This document shows positions 22,801 to 34,297 of a DNA stretch of 64,000 bases, in pieces. The notes beneath the pieces are model-generated. The model had not been told where the DNA came from. It saw nothing but the letters and a program-made list of their open reading frames with translations, and did no database searches. Source of the DNA: Euborellia annulipes (taxonomy: Eukaryota; Arthropoda; Insecta; Dermaptera; Anisolabididae); the NCBI GenBank assembly GCA_023213315.1, contig JAKCPI010011772.1, positions 1 to 64,000 on the forward strand. Direction: 5' to 3'. A program made the translations under genes and the position numbers. Position 1 is the first letter of the stretch; each line of letters begins with the position of its first letter.

Positions 22801-22968
22801 TTTGCGACCGAGGAAGAGAAGAATAGGCCGGCCCGTCGCACGGTCTGACGCCTGTTGAAAATATAGAAGGAGAGAGACTGATATGCAAAGAACAGAAGTA
22901 CTGCCAATCCCAGCTAGGGCAGCTCGTGGTCGCCATCCACGTACCCACAAGATATGGGCCCCTGATCT
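19806..22968 (-). mobile_element. RTE-type non-LTR retrotransposon (LINE), broken
   Basis: Minus-strand order: a 5' region from about 22968 (GGGGCCCATATCTTGTGGG); an AP-type endonuclease at 22696-22148 with IGCLQETRWNG, IGAGYRLIYHG and later LVLIGGDFKAHIG; a linker at 21839-21267; the reverse transcriptase start at 21270-21064 (MKNGKCPGPDDLPVEVWKAI); and an RT core from about 20830 down to 19802 with the catalytic YADD at about residues 78-81. The C-terminal part ends in a WRLRWFGHV motif typical of RTE-like elements, then a (GAA)n tail. The single long ORF expected is split by several frameshifts, so this copy is inactive. Target duplications were not clear. Confidence 0.85.
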
Positions 22969-23040
22969 AAGTTTATTATATTTTAAGGTTATGGAGAAAG
23001 AAAAACCAGCGAATGCTTTCCACGTTAAAATAATTTATTC

Positions 23041-23085
23041 GCAGATATTTCGGTAAGCCTAACGCAAACCATCCTCAGTGCTTCA
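23041..23085 (-). ncRNA. Hammerhead ribozyme motif (CTGAGGA core)
   Basis: The minus strand reads CTGAGGA (23078-23072), a helix II closed by TGGT and ACC, then GAAA (23051-23048) and TATC. All conserved hammerhead core positions CTGANGA and GAAA are present. Helix III is the self-complementary ATAT and the putative cleavage triplet is ATC. Helix I is short (GCA with TGC). A minimal type I form like those in Penelope-like elements. Confidence 0.55.
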
Positions 23086-23478
23086 AATTATATGATTGTG
23101 GAGCGTTTAATAAACTCATAAAATGCTTGAGAAGCCATTCTATATATGGAGGGGACAAAATCGTATGAAGCAAGTCACTGAGAGAAAAATAGCATCTATA
23201 TACATAAGACACAATCGAATTTTTGTATGCTTTAAGATAATTTCTCACAGTGACCCACCAGGCGCGTGTACTTTCTAATACAACTCGCATGCAAAAAATA
23301 AAAAAGGTCAACTGATTTGCACTTGAGGGAGAAAAAAAAATTTAGTCTCCCTAAAAAAAAAGAAAAGGTAAAATAATTTTCACGGGAGGGGAAAAAAATT
23401 CAAAAAAAAAAAAAAAGGACTAAGGTAGAGGCTAAAAATCTTGTTTCGGTCGGACCCTAATTATAATAACCCTATGAC

Positions 23479-23848
23479 CAGAGTTGGCAAGTTTTATCCC
23501 GCCGAGTATAATACACGGTTTTATACATGTATAAAACTATCGCGGATAAAACTAGGCCGATGTATAAAAAGTATAAAACTTTGTAAAAAACCAACCCCCC
23601 TGAAAAAACAGCTTAAAAGCTTTTCATATTTTATAATGTTTTAAAGCATTGACGATGTTGTTTGCTTTTTATTTAGTGAATAACATAATGAAAATGGTAA
23701 TAATTGAAAAATGAAATTTTATTTGAATTTCCTTTCTAGTCGGGTTTGCGCATGCGCATTCAAGTATTATACATTTTATACGTTTTATACAAGTTTTATC
23801 CGTGATTTCTGTATAAAACTGCAAAATCGTGTATAAAACCCAACTCTG
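23479..23848. mobile_element. hAT-type MITE, 370 bp
   Basis: Begins CAGAGTTGGCAAGTTTTAT and ends ATAAAACCCAACTCTG. The interior is rich in GTATAAAAC motifs in both orientations. Flanks CCTATGAC and CCTACTGA form an imperfect 8-bp target duplication. No coding sequence. Confidence 0.65.
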
Positions 23849-24195
23849 CCTACTGACCCAAGAAAAATCTATAAAAACCAAAAATTTAATTGGCTACCAA
23901 TAAATTGAAATAAATAGATATGGATTCTAAATTCCGAAAAATATCTTAAATAAATTTAAAAAAAAAAACCTCTTTGATTTTTGATTTGTTTTTCTTTCAC
24001 AATAATGTCATCTCACTTTCCTACTCTCTGATTTCAAAGAAGTTTTCATGGTTTTATAACATAACCTAATTCTAACCTCAAAATCGAATAAAATATAAAT
24101 AAGTTCAAAACATAGATATATGGTTCAAAAGGAAGGATTGTTCTATAATTTTTAATTAATTAAATGAATATTTGTGATTATATTTATTATTAAAA

Positions 24196-25636
24196 ATGTC
24201 ACTAATGAATTATAGTTATTTAAGAACATTAAAGGTATAAAAATTAGAATTTTTTTTTTAAATACTTATCATAATTTTGAATTTTATTTTTAGATATCTT
24301 ATAAAAATGTTCTTCCTCTGCTTCAAATCCCTCAAATAAATCTTGAAAGTGTAAGACATCGAACTCAGAAACATTGGAATCAAAAATATAGGAAATTAAG
24401 ATCTCAAAAAGTACTCAAAATTGACATCCCGGATTATTATCGACATTTAATTGGCAATAAAATAACACCAGAGGAAGAGAGGGCAAAAATGAAAGAAAGA
24501 GGACTTCAGCCACGCATGTAGATAACAATTTAATTTAAAATCTTTCTATTTAAGATTAAATATTCATCTAAGTACACTTTGTTATATTTTGCAGAATATT
24601 TAGTAATTCATAATTAACACTTAATGCGTATTGTTCATGCATGATGTTAAATCACTACCATATATATATATATTTGTATATTTAATTTTATTTTACAAAA
24701 TGTCCCAACGAGATCTGAGTTTGAATTTTTTTATTTGTTCTTTATAGGCCGTGGATTGAAAAACCTTTTTATTTAAGTTGTACTGGAGCTATTTTTGAGC
24801 CTTATGTGCCTCCCGAAGGAGATGGAAAAAAATCTGCTATTACTCTTCCGGTATTTATTATTATTTCACTAATTATCATTTTCTTTATATTTTAAATGTA
24901 TGAATTTTTTTAGGGTGCCAAACAAAAATATGAATTCTTAGAAAAAAAGAGTAAATCATATCTTGCAATTCGTAAAATAAAAACATTCGATGAGGATTTT
25001 AAAAATGAAGAATTTTTAGATCAAGCACAAGAAACTTATATTAAATCACATGAACTTTTAGCCGAGTATGTAATTTAACTTGTGGATTATTTATATATAA
25101 TATCATTTCTAATATATAAATGTAAAATAAACATTTAAGGATTCTTGCTGTGTAGAGATTATTTCTAATTGATTGAAGGATTCAGGATGTCATAGCGACT
25201 CTTGATGAAGGTGAGTGTATATGGGTGATTCTACGCTATTTGGATTTTTTGTGTCCAGAAACCAAATATACTCTGTTCAATTTAATATTCATGATTTCCT
25301 TAGTTGAATATACTTTTATAATGTTTTTTCATTAATTATGTTTTTGGGTTTATTTATGTTTATAATTATGGTAAAAAATATTATGTCAAGTTAATAAATA
25401 AATGAGAGTCGAACAAAACTAGTAAAAAAACTAGAAATGGGACACCCAGAATACTATACATTTATGACTATTTTCAACTAATAATTCCTAAAAATGAAAC
25501 AGTTATCGTGAATTAACTAAATGGCCCCAATAAAACACGATATTCTTTATTATTTAAGAATACAGTATCAATGATATAATTATTTTAACATATATTTTTT
25601 CCACTGACCAATAAAATTCAAATAGCGTAGAATCAT

Positions 25637-25682
<46 letters not shown>

Positions 25683-28600
25683 TAAAAAGTGTTTAATTTA
25701 TCAAGAGTCGCTGTGACATCCTGATTCCTTCAATCAATTAGAAGTAAAATAAGACTGTTCTTAAAGTCTAATATATCTAAAAAAAGTTAGATTTTACTTT
25801 ATAGTTTGGAGATTAAGTAGGCGTGAGTGTGATTATATATATAAAATAATTAAATTATCATCTGATTATGGATAAATAAAACCAGGTTAAGTTTCAAAAG
25901 GATTTTATTTTAGCTTACCAATGCCTCATCTTCATAGCTATGACGTATTAACGTCGAAATGCGCATAAGCTAAAATAAAATCCTTTGAAACTTAACCTTG
26001 TGTTAATTATGTAAGTGTAGACGAAGCAAACTTAACTGTATTTGAATCACAGCTTACTCAACTAAAACAAAATTCATTATGTATCAGATAGCCCACAAGT
26101 ATCTTTAATTTTAACAATTCCTTTATAAATATTAATTATAACATTTTATTTTCTAGTAATAATGATTATGACTCGATGAAAGATTCTCTAAGAGATTATG
26201 TCACCGAAAAAGCTTTACTAGTAAGTGAATTGATAAAATCTGAAAAAGTCATTTATTATTTTAATCTAAAATTTGTAATTTTTTTTTTAGGATATGATGA
26301 ATAACGTTTTTTATAAAACAATTCGTTGGAAATTTCTTAATTCATTAGAACCTCCTAGAATTGTTCATGCCAGATGTACAAGTCTTATAACAAAAGAAAA
26401 CGTTTATGCCCAAATCACTGTACGATTTCATAGTCAACAGGTAAATTTCATTATAGTCATCTTATTCTAATTCAACAAAATTTCGGCACCAAATTACACC
26501 ATTGAAATATCCTCTCTATTGTTTGGTAGGATTTTAGTTCTGCTCACTAACTAGGCTGGTTTCCATTCATATCTATGACAGTTATGGCCAGCGTTGGGCG
26601 AATTGTCTACTTTATTTCGTCTACGCAATTTTCTACGCGTAGACAATGTATGTAGACAAATGAACAATATCCATGTAGACAAAGTAGACAGTGTAGACAA
26701 TTAAAATTTAAAAATTTGGCGGGACTAACAACACCATAATTTTTTATATATCGTCATAAATATAATTTTTTGATACTAATATACACGACCTCAATAGGTA
26801 AAGAGTGATTTTACAATTTTTCTATTGCACTTTAAAGCGAGAATATTGGAGTAACGAACACTAAATAAATTGTATATATATATATAAAATTTAGTGTTCG
26901 TTACTCCAATATTCTCGCTTAAAGTGGAATATCAAATATAGCGAGATATTGGGTGAAAAAGAAACATCTGCCAGCGTTGATAATGGCGGTATTCTTAATT
27001 TTAAGTGACTTTTATTTGAATTAGATATTAGAAGCTGTATTATGCAGGGTTTTTTTGCAAAAAGACACACTGCAACATATTTTTCATTTTGTTTCCCTAA
27101 TTCAAATTTTAATTCATTAAAATGTCTGTTTATTGGTCTTCCGCGTTTAGACATTTTTATGTATATGAATTTCTAGGCTGTTTCTAGAAATGACAGATCT
27201 GAGCCTGATCTGACAAGGGGAGGGCACGACCTTGGCATTTCATTTTGGGATGAAACTTCGGGTGATGATTGTAGACCGTTAGGGGGTTCACCCCTTGAAA
27301 TAGTAACGCGCAACGCTCAATAGATACGGAGAAAATGACGTTTAAAAAATTCAAAGTTCGCTTATATACTAGTTAGGCTTTTTATATGACAATGGCGACA
27401 ATAGTCTAGCAGCAGCGGCGTAACCAGCCTTTGAGGGCGGGGGGGGGGGCGAAGCTCAACTAGGGCGCCGATTTTCCAGGGGCTCCGCCCCTGGACCCCT
27501 TGCTCGCCTTCGGCGAGCAATTGCCCGCCTTCGGCGGGCAAATTTCTTGCATCCTGTAATTTCTTCAGCGAATTTGTGAAACAAATGAATTTGTTTATAT
27601 TTACATGTTTTTTAATGACACCTGTATGATTTTGTTTTGATTTTTTATCAAAATTAACGAATATTTTCTTTTTTTTCTTTGATTATTTCAAAAACTATTC
27701 AGTTTTCGAAAAAATGTCAAAGAATAAAAACTTTTTAAAATAGTGTAATTTATCATAATATAACAAAAAAATTGAAAACTTCAAAATTTTGGAAAAAACT
27801 TTTTAAGTAAAGTACTACTTCCAAGTGACGTATTTACTCCAAAAGTTGATAAAAATCTACAATTTTAGTGTAAGGAGCATATACCAACTTTCATCGATCT
27901 AGCTGCTTTGGTTTTTAAGCAATCGTGTTCACACCCACACACAGACGTAATTCCAAAAGAACATACGAGAAAGTCTCGGGGAAGTCATTCCCCATTTTTT
28001 TTTTAACACACACTTTTTTCCCATTCACACTCACACTCACACACACATGCACACAGTCTTTTCGGCAACTTAGGCCATATAAGACTTTGACTTTGACATT
28101 TGGTATCCAAATGGCTTCAATAAAATCATCAGACTGCCTGATCCCAGGCCCGAACCCCCGATTAGAGCCCTGCACGGGTACGGGTTGGCCCGTAGGCCCG
28201 TTACCTACCCGGCCCGCGGACCGGGCCGGGCGGGCTTTGGAGGCCATGAAAAAATTACGGATGGGTACGGGCGGGTAGCAAGTCTAAATAAACGGGTTCG
28301 GGCGGACGGGCATGCAAATGAAATTTTATTTAAAAATTGCTAGGCATTCGTTCATTCATTCATTAAATCTCGGGCGGGAATGGGCGTGTTTGAAAAAATT
28401 CCGGGCGGGCTCGAGCCGGCCTGAAGAATGGTAAAAGCCCTTTCATTTTGAGAAAATCGAAAAAAACTGAAAAACTACATCAGTAAAATACTAGTACTTT
28501 TTGGCCGATTTTGATTAAAAGCTTATTTTCACGGTCCCGGGGGTGTTTAACTTAAATATAACATTTCAGTCTCATAGCTCAATTCCTTCATGCTTAAAAA

Positions 28601-30808
28601 AAGTTTTGAATTTCAACAAATTAAATATTAAGGCTTATACGAATCCTGAGTAATTCTCCACAGCCATAAAACATCAAATTAAGGCTTATATATTGCAAAA
28701 TAAAAAAAATTTTAATTATAAAGCCTCTATATACGTTATTTATTATTTTTGGAATTAAATTCATTTAAAATAGTAGAATTCAAGTTGTAATATAATTTTA
28801 AAAGAAAACAATCTATGAAAAGAATATGATAAAATCACATTCGCTGGGCTATATCTTAGAGGCCGTAGGGCGCCAATGCCGGTTTCGGGGGGCGCCAAGG
28901 GCTCGATGCGCTTGGGGCGGGGGCTCGAGCCCCCCCCTCGCCCCCCCCCCCCTGGTTACGCCACTGTCTAGCAGGTAGCGTGTCTACCCCCCAAACTGGC
29001 GCTTGGGGTTCGAATCTCGCCTCGACTTATTTTTTTTTTTTTTATTAAATTATTTATTTTATTGTTTTTATAATTAAATAAATTGATTATTTAATATTAT
29101 AGATTATTTATTAATAGAGAAATTTTTGTGAACGTAAATGATGTTTGTCTGTTTTCCAACTGATCTTTTAAAAAATAATTCATTGTTCTTGTAAAAATTA
29201 TTCCGCTTTAATTAATTGTGCTAGATGCCGAAAAAATTTTTGTTTCAAATGTTTTTATGATGATTATCATTCAGTCTCACGTTTGTAATAAAAAAGTATA
29301 ATGTATAAATGCTTATAATGTAAAATCAAGAAATAAGATTGAAACTTTTTACTTATTAATAGCCTAAATTATAGTATTTTGAATAATAGTTTATTAAATA
29401 ATAGTGTATTTATTTGGTAGTTATTTAAAATATTGCTATTGAATATAATTATGATTTAAAATTTAGTCTTTTTTTTGTTAGCAAAATAACACTATAGTTA
29501 TTTATTAATAAATAATCTTTAATATTAAATAATAAATTTATTTAATTGTAAAAACAATAAAATAAATATTTTAATTAAAAAAAAAAACAAGTCGTGCACG
29601 GGATTCGAACCCCAAGCGCCCATTTGATAGGTAGACACGCTACCTGCTAGACTATTGTCGCCATTGTCATATAAAAAGCCTAACTAGTATATAAGCGAAC
29701 TTTGAATTTTTTAAACGTCATTTTCTCCGTATCTATTGAGCGTTGCGCGTTACTATTTCAAGGGGTGAACCCCCTAACGGTATACAATCATCACCCGAAG
29801 TTTCATCCCAAAATGAAATGCCAAGGTCGTGCCCTCCCCTTGTGAGATGAGAGCGAATGAAAACAAGCGCTGAGCCATTTGTCTACATTGTTTACATTGT
29901 CTACTTTGTCTACGCATTTGTCTACGTCATGAAGTAGACAAATCAAAATATGCTTAATTTGCCCAACACGGGTTATGGCAGATTAAATTAATTAAATTCA
30001 GACTTTTTATCTTATGTGAAGATATTACGATCCATATAGAAGTTTATTATCTATTCTTAAGCATCTATCGCTTACTAAGAATCAACATGTATTATTCAAT
30101 TTAATTAATTTATCATCTAATTATAGATAAATAAAAAACGAGGTTAAGTTTCAAAAGGATTTTATTTTAGCTTGATGCGCATTTAGATGTTAGTTTGACG
30201 TTAAACGTATTAACGTCGAAATGCGCTTAAGCTAAAATAAAATCTTTTTGATCATCTAATTATAGATAAATTACGAGGTTAAGTTTCAAAAGGATTTTAT
30301 TTTAGCTTATGCGCATTTCGACGTTAATTTGACGTCAAACGTCAAACTAACGTCGAAATGCGCATAAGTTAAAATAAAATCTTTTTGAAACTTAACCTCG
30401 GGTTTTTTATTTATCTATATAAATTTATTTATTTATTTAGATGATAATTTAATTAAATTTAAGAGTGTTTCAACTAGTTCCAACGGTGAATTCTAGGGAT
30501 TATATGTATTATTCAATTTCAGACTCTTGCAATTTATGATCGCTTTGGACGCCTTATGTATGGAAGTGAAATTCTAGCCAAGGATGTTTTAGAATATGTC
30601 GTTTTTGAAAGACATTTAGCAAATGTCTATGGTAAATGGAGATTACATGATAAAATAATTAATGATCAAACGTTAAAAAAATCAAGAGCCAGCAAATGTA
30701 ACATATATTGAAAAACCCGAAGAGGAAGAACAAAATACTGTTAAGGCCGAAAAAGAGAAAGAAGAAAAACAAAATCCAGAAGGAGAGAAATTAGCGGTTG
30801 TAACGTAG
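24196..30808 (+). CDS. MRPL45: Mitochondrial ribosomal protein L45 (mL45)
   Basis: A component of the large mitoribosome subunit; the family carries a TIM44-like domain near the exit tunnel and binds the inner membrane. Seven exons with GT/AG borders and matching phases: 24196-24234, 24294-24517, 24748-24850, 24914-25065, 26157-26220, 26291-26440, 30523-30808. Diagnostic stretches are [54 protein letters not shown] and [16 protein letters not shown], all matching animal MRPL45. Exon 1 encodes a short basic start ([13 protein letters not shown]), plausible as part of a mitochondrial targeting peptide. As written, exon 7 hits TGA at 30709-30711. Reading the A7 run at 30675-30681 as A6 continues into an acidic tail (EKPEEEEQ and onward) ending at TAG 30806-30808, for 338 aa. 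The animal family commonly has an acidic tail here, so I favour a one-base error or lesion. The 4-kb last intron is filled by transposons. Confidence 0.93.
25884..26001. repeat. Palindrome of the ATGCGCAT hammerhead-like family, copy 1 (MRPL45 intron 4)
   Basis: Arms AGGTTAAGTTTCAAAAGGAT and ATCCTTTGAAACTTAACCTT enclose GACGTATTAACGTCGAAATG and CGCATAAGCTAAAATAAAA. The + strand keeps helix II (GACGT/ACGTC), GAAA and the self-complementary ATGCGCAT, but the CTGANGA part has decayed to CTATGA. It lies in an intron. Confidence 0.6.
26838..26922. repeat. Perfect short palindrome
   Basis: AGCGAGAATATTGGAGTAAC on the left and GTTACTCCAATATTCTCGCT on the right, with a (TA)n loop. It lies inside the large hAT element. 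Confidence 0.7.
27415..28966. mobile_element. Nested hAT element, 1.55 kb
   Basis: Ends CAGCGGCGTAACCAG and CTGGTTACGCCACTG (one mismatch), with an exact 8-bp target duplication TCTAGCAG (27407-27414, 28967-28974). The insertion splits the left tRNA-like unit of the host foldback. The inverted partner at about 29640 is intact, so the empty site can be read directly. It contains a tail-bearing SINE on the minus strand and a CGGGCGGG-rich fragment (28167-28430). No transposase. Confidence 0.85.
27930..28160 (-). repeat. tRNA-derived SINE, 5'-truncated
   Basis: The minus strand carries GGTTCGGGCCTGGGATC (box-B-like), then CCGATGATTTTATT-type sequence, AAGCCATTTGGATACCAAAT, GGCCTAAGTTGCCGAAAAGA and a GTGTGAGTGTGAATG tail. 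Same family as at 31759, 57139 and 58609. It lies inside the nested hAT element. Confidence 0.6.
29580..29655 (-). repeat. tRNA-like unit (SINE head) with A and B boxes
   Basis: The minus strand reads TAGTCTAGCAGGTAGCGTG (box-A-like), then GGGGTTCGAATCCC (box B), then a poly-T run. The ends do not pair as an acceptor stem, so it is SINE-like rather than a tRNA gene. The inverted partner at 27390-29030 is interrupted by the nested hAT. Confidence 0.5.
30143..30400. repeat. Two palindromes of the ATGCGCAT family (copies 2 and 3, MRPL45 last intron)
   Basis: Copy 2 spans about 30143-30250 and copy 3 about 30276-30400, each with AGGTTAAGTTTCAAAAGGAT arms and GACGTT/AACGTC cores next to CGAAATGCGC. 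The CTGANGA part is lost in both. They lie ~120 bp upstream of the last MRPL45 exon. Confidence 0.6.
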
Positions 30809-30999
30809 ATGTTTTTGTTTTTTTTTAAGTATTTTTCGATAAATTTAATGATTTATTAAAGTTTTATTATACTAGATTTTTCTTTAAATAAAATTTATAA
30901 AAATCATTCTCTTTCCGCTCCATTTCCAATTTAATGTAAGTTAATTATGCAAGAATTCTTTTTGTTTTTGGGAACTGGTTGGATAAAGTCCGAAGACCT

Positions 31000-31480
31000 C
31001 TGATGACAGTGGTCACATACAAAACGGAAGCAAAAGCGTCAAAGGAGACACTCACCCTCTTTTCATTACAAAATATACTTTTACTCTCTCTTTAGAAAAT
31101 ATTGAATTCATGTCAAAAATTGGTGATGATGGAAATACACGTTATAAGGTCCCTTGAGTTCAAAAAAAGTGGGTCCTGCAAAATAATTTGTCTATCTGTG
31201 TGTGTGTCTGACTGTGTTCAATTTAAAGTGTAGGTGTAATCTCCTTAGACGTGAAAATCAGCTTTTAAATAAAAATAATCACTAAAGTACCAGAACTGCT
31301 CGATTTCGTTCAAAAGTTCGTGTTACATGCCAGGGGATATACCTAATTTAAATATCAAATTTCAACCTTCTAGTCGTTCTTGAGATAGGCAGGGCCTGCT
31401 CTGTGGAGGGGGGCAGTGGAGGCATGTGTATCCCGGGCGGCAGATATCAGGGGGAGGCAAATTAGGAAAAGTGATCCACA
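31000..31480. repeat. Dispersed repeat family R, copy
   Basis: Contains TTGAATTCATGTCAAAAATT, an ACACGTTATAAGGTCCCTTG segment and GTCTATCTGTGTGTGTGTC. The same arrangement (ATTCATGTCAAAAATTCGAT, ACACGTTTTGAGGACCCCTG, GGTCTGTCTGTCTGTGGGTC) recurs at about 39890-40100. Related blocks lie at 49780-50130, 56340-56570 (-) and 60040-60240. No open frame is supported. Confidence 0.5.
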
Positions 31481-31758
31481 AAAACAAAATGAAATTAGCA
31501 GGTACGGATTGAGGCATTTGCTGCCTCCAGGCAGAAGACTCTTTTGCTGAAATTAACAAATTCTTCTTAACTATCCACATAACACTGGAACGCCAAAAAC
31601 TCGAGGAGACTCCACCAGCGCCCTAAGAAAAAGTCCCTCGAAACGTTTCAGCGGGAGCGGACATTTCCATGTCCCAGGATCGATGCAGGAATGTCCCTCT
31701 TGGGGCTTGGACTTATATGCAATATTATTATACATAATATTGCAATATATATATTATG

Positions 31759-32180
31759 GCCCCCGGGTTTGGCATTGTAGGTAGCGTGCCTATCTCCTAT
31801 ACCAAACGTCACGGGTTCGGACCCCAGGCAGTCCGATGATTTTATTTAAGCCATTTGGATACCAGATAGCTTAAATAGAAAATAGCTAAATATTTTTCGA
31901 GATCTATATATTTGAATAAGATAATAGTATTAAAAATACCTCGATTCGGACTAAACTAGTCATAGATATATTTAACAAGACGTGAGTGTTTTTATGCTTG
32001 GCCTCACCAATAAAAAACACATGTCTTGTTAAATATTAAATAGAAAAGCCTGAACCCCCAATAGATATATTCATTACAACGGTTATCGTAAAAGTCTTAT
32101 ATGGCCTAAGTTGCCGAAAAGACTGTGTGAATGTGTGTATGAGTGTGAGTGTGAATGAGAAAAAAGTGTGAATGTTTTTT
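31759..32180 (+). repeat. tRNA-derived SINE, near full length with internal insert
   Basis: The head contains GTTTGGCATTGTAGGTAGCG (box-A-like) and CACGGGTTCGGACCCC (box B), then CCGATGATTTTATTTAAGCC and ATTTGGATACCAGATAGC. After an AT-rich insert follow GTCTTATATGGCCTAAGTTG, CCGAAAAGACTGTGTGAATG and a GAGTGTGAATG tail with poly-T. This is the most complete family member in the window. Confidence 0.65.
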
Positions 32181-32219
32181 TAAAAATATATATATATATA
32201 TATATATATTATGCATAAT

Positions 32220-33420
32220 AATTTATATTTATATGCTGATTCGGACGAGATAATTATTTTTAAGTTGACTATGCAGCTTCTTTCGTCTATGACTTAAGTT
32301 ATAAAGAACTGACGAACATGATTTTATATCGAAACTGATCTTTGTACAAGGCAGTTGACCATCAATAATATTAACTTAAAAATAAAAACTGTGTTTTTAT
32401 TGATTTTTCTACCAAACATCAGTCATAGACGAAAGAAGATGCATAGTCAACTTTAAATAATTTATAAATACATTCCTATTTCAAATTCCCACCCCCTCTA
32501 AAAAACAAGAATTACCATTATTCGTGTATATATGGTTAGATCCGTGATGCCAGGGCCTAGGGCGGAAAAATTTTAGAGGCGAGAAAATTTTAGACCTAAA
32601 TTTAAAGAAATATTAAAATTTTAAAATCAATTTGGCTTAGTTACAGTGACAGCGCGTGGGAAGGGAGGGGGCGGCAAATAAATTTTGCCCCTCGTAACAA
32701 ATTTCCTAGTTCCCTGTATATAGGTAAGAGAAAGTAAAAAAAATAGCGGTCCGGAAGATTGTTCTAATCTCGGGAGGATTAGCGCCTAGTTCCACTAATC
32801 ATAAGTTTTCCTACATTGGGATGACAAACCAATGTAAACAAACCATTTAGAGGAATCACTGACTTCTTCTACTGTCCAGCGACCATAATATCAAGATAAA
32901 AGTGACATCGCTGAGACAATTCTATGTTCCAATGATTGTAGGAATATCGTAAGAGACTGATCAATAAAGCGGCAATCGCGGCACAGAAGAATGCGAGCTG
33001 GGTTAGAAGTTAATGAACATCAACATAGGCTCTGGAGATGCAACCAAGTTTCCTACCAGTGGATTTGATGACTTAAGCAATTTGGTCATTCAAGGAAGAT
33101 TATATCGTAGGCTGAGCAGTGAGGGGTTGGAGCAGTTTATACCTCCGCCTGACATCTTTTATTTAGCAGTTATTTCGATGCACATGGCATGCATCATCTT
33201 CAATGCCATAAGGATATAAAAGGTGGGCTTAGTCAAATGGTTTCAAACGGCTTAGGGGCGTTATACATGTTTATATACGCCTTGAGAATATTTCATTATT
33301 AGATAGATGAAGCAATGTGTAAATTAAGGAGACGCGGAACAATTTCGATATATATTAGCTAAACCAAAAAGAAAGTTTGAATACAATAGAATAAAAACAA
33401 TGTATATATTTTAAATTTTA
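32220..33420. other. No supported gene
   Basis: Contains an inverted repeat around 32230-32460 (TTAAGTTGACTATGCAGCTTC against GATGCATAGTCAACTTTAA) and GC-richer stretches near 32560-32700 resembling transposon ends. A 68-codon open stretch on the + strand at 33013-33219 has an ATG but no recognisable domain or splice context. Confidence 0.35.
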
Positions 33421-33444
33421 TCAAGTTGGCTGCAGTTAAACAAA

Positions 33445-33531
33445 TCTGGTGTGACTGGTCGCACAGCACACAACTCTCTTACCTTCGGTAATCGAAAGTT
33501 GTGTTCTGTGCTTCTTACACCAGATTTTTTT
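33445..33531. repeat. Hairpin element with AAATCTGGTGTGAC ends, copy 1
   Basis: The stem has AAATCTGGTGTGAC on the left and CTTACACCAGATTT on the right, with an inner stem of CACAGCACACAACT and AGTTGTGTTCTGTG around a CTTCGGTAAT loop. A second copy, in opposite sequence order, is at 60440-60522. Confidence 0.65.
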
Positions 33532-33931
33532 GTGTCGAGATATATTTAGTTTCCACCGATATATTAGAATTCAGGAGGTAAAATTTATAAACATGGGAAA
33601 ATATTTATATTTTGTTACCATGGCAACCATTTCTTTTATCTTTCCTATGAAGTAGAAGAGTAAAGTGTGCTTCAAACAATTTTGATAGCAAAATGAGAAT
33701 ATACATTTGAAAGAGCATCTAAAAAATAATTGATTTTTGAACTTTAATCAAAATCGTTAGAGCGAATTTTGTGAAAATCGAAAAAAAAAACTCCGATCAT
33801 CAGTTTTTCAAATTGCATCTGTCCCGGAGTTGTCAGTGACTAAACTAGTTTATGAGCAACTCGCCCATAAATAGAATACATAATAAATGTATTGTGCCAA
33901 TTTGACAACTCTGGGACAGATCAAATTTGAA

Positions 33932-33973
33932 AGACTGATGATGGGAGAATAAAGTTTTCCCGAAACGTCTCTG
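33932..33973 (+). ncRNA. Hammerhead ribozyme motif (CTGATGA core)
   Basis: CTGATGA (33935-33941), helix II TGGGA...TTCCC, GAAA (33962-33965), then CGTC. All core bases fit the hammerhead consensus. The cleavage triplet would be GTC. Helix III is the self-complementary ACGT, and helix I begins AGA/TCT. A decayed inverted partner, containing the complement of CTGATGATCGGAG, lies at about 33795-33810, with inverted flanks GACAGAT / ATCTGTC. Confidence 0.65.
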
Positions 33974-34242
33974 TAATTGTAGTAAAATCGGATCTTTGAT
34001 TTTTGGTTGCTCCTGCTCCCTTCCTTGTGTGTAAATCAACATCCACGTACTTCATCGGTAATACTTTCTCTCTCTATATATTAACATATATAGAGGTTTA
34101 GAGAAAGTAAAAAGGAAAGAATAAGAACTTCCCTTGATAACGAGCCTAATGGTTTCTTTGACTTTAAAATTATTGTTGTGAAGTCAAAAATGGAGAGAGA
34201 GAGGTACAAAATTTGAAAACTAAACTAAAATTCGTTGTTTAT

Positions 34243-34297
34243 AGCTCCGAGGATGGCTTTGACCTGGCTTTGACCAAAGCCGAAACGTCAGCTGTTA
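34243..34297 (+). ncRNA. Hammerhead-like motif (CCGAGGA core)
   Basis: ATAGCT, then CCGAGGA (34247-34253), helix II GGCTTT...AAAGCC with a duplicated TGGCTTTGACC loop, GAAA (34282-34285), CGTC, then AGCTGTT pairing back as helix I. Same family as 52397-52442 and 52668-52712. Position 4 of the core is C instead of U. Confidence 0.5.

Larger units (their letters stand above)
26589..29971. mobile_element. hAT-type foldback element, 3.4 kb, in MRPL45 intron 6
   Basis: Ends CAGCGTTGGGCGAATT and AATTTGCCCAACACGG are inverted repeats, with an exact 8-bp target duplication GTTATGGC (26581-26588, 29972-29979). Subterminal GTCTAC/GTAGAC motifs repeat at both ends. The interior is a large palindrome: 27216-27414 plus 28967-29300 pairs with 29320-29850, including an inverted pair of tRNA-like units. 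At 27154-26891 (-) an open stretch beginning [15 protein letters not shown] could be the BED-finger start of a hAT transposase, but the metal-binding cysteines are not convincing. Non-autonomous now. Confidence 0.75.

Noticed and set aside
26891..27154. Intact hAT transposase or zinc-finger gene beginning [15 protein letters not shown]
   Set aside because: The start resembles a BED-finger protein, but it ends after 87 codons, lacks a clear C-x-x-C/H-x-H set and has no catalytic region. Treated as a relic inside the element.
31759..31850. tRNA gene
   Set aside because: Box A and B motifs are present, but the acceptor stem does not pair and the same head recurs with a common body and tail, so it is a SINE.
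33013..33219. 68-codon + frame (MNINIGSGDATKFPTSGFDD and onward)
   Set aside because: It has an ATG and mixed composition, but no splice context, no domain and no second exon. Too little to call a gene.
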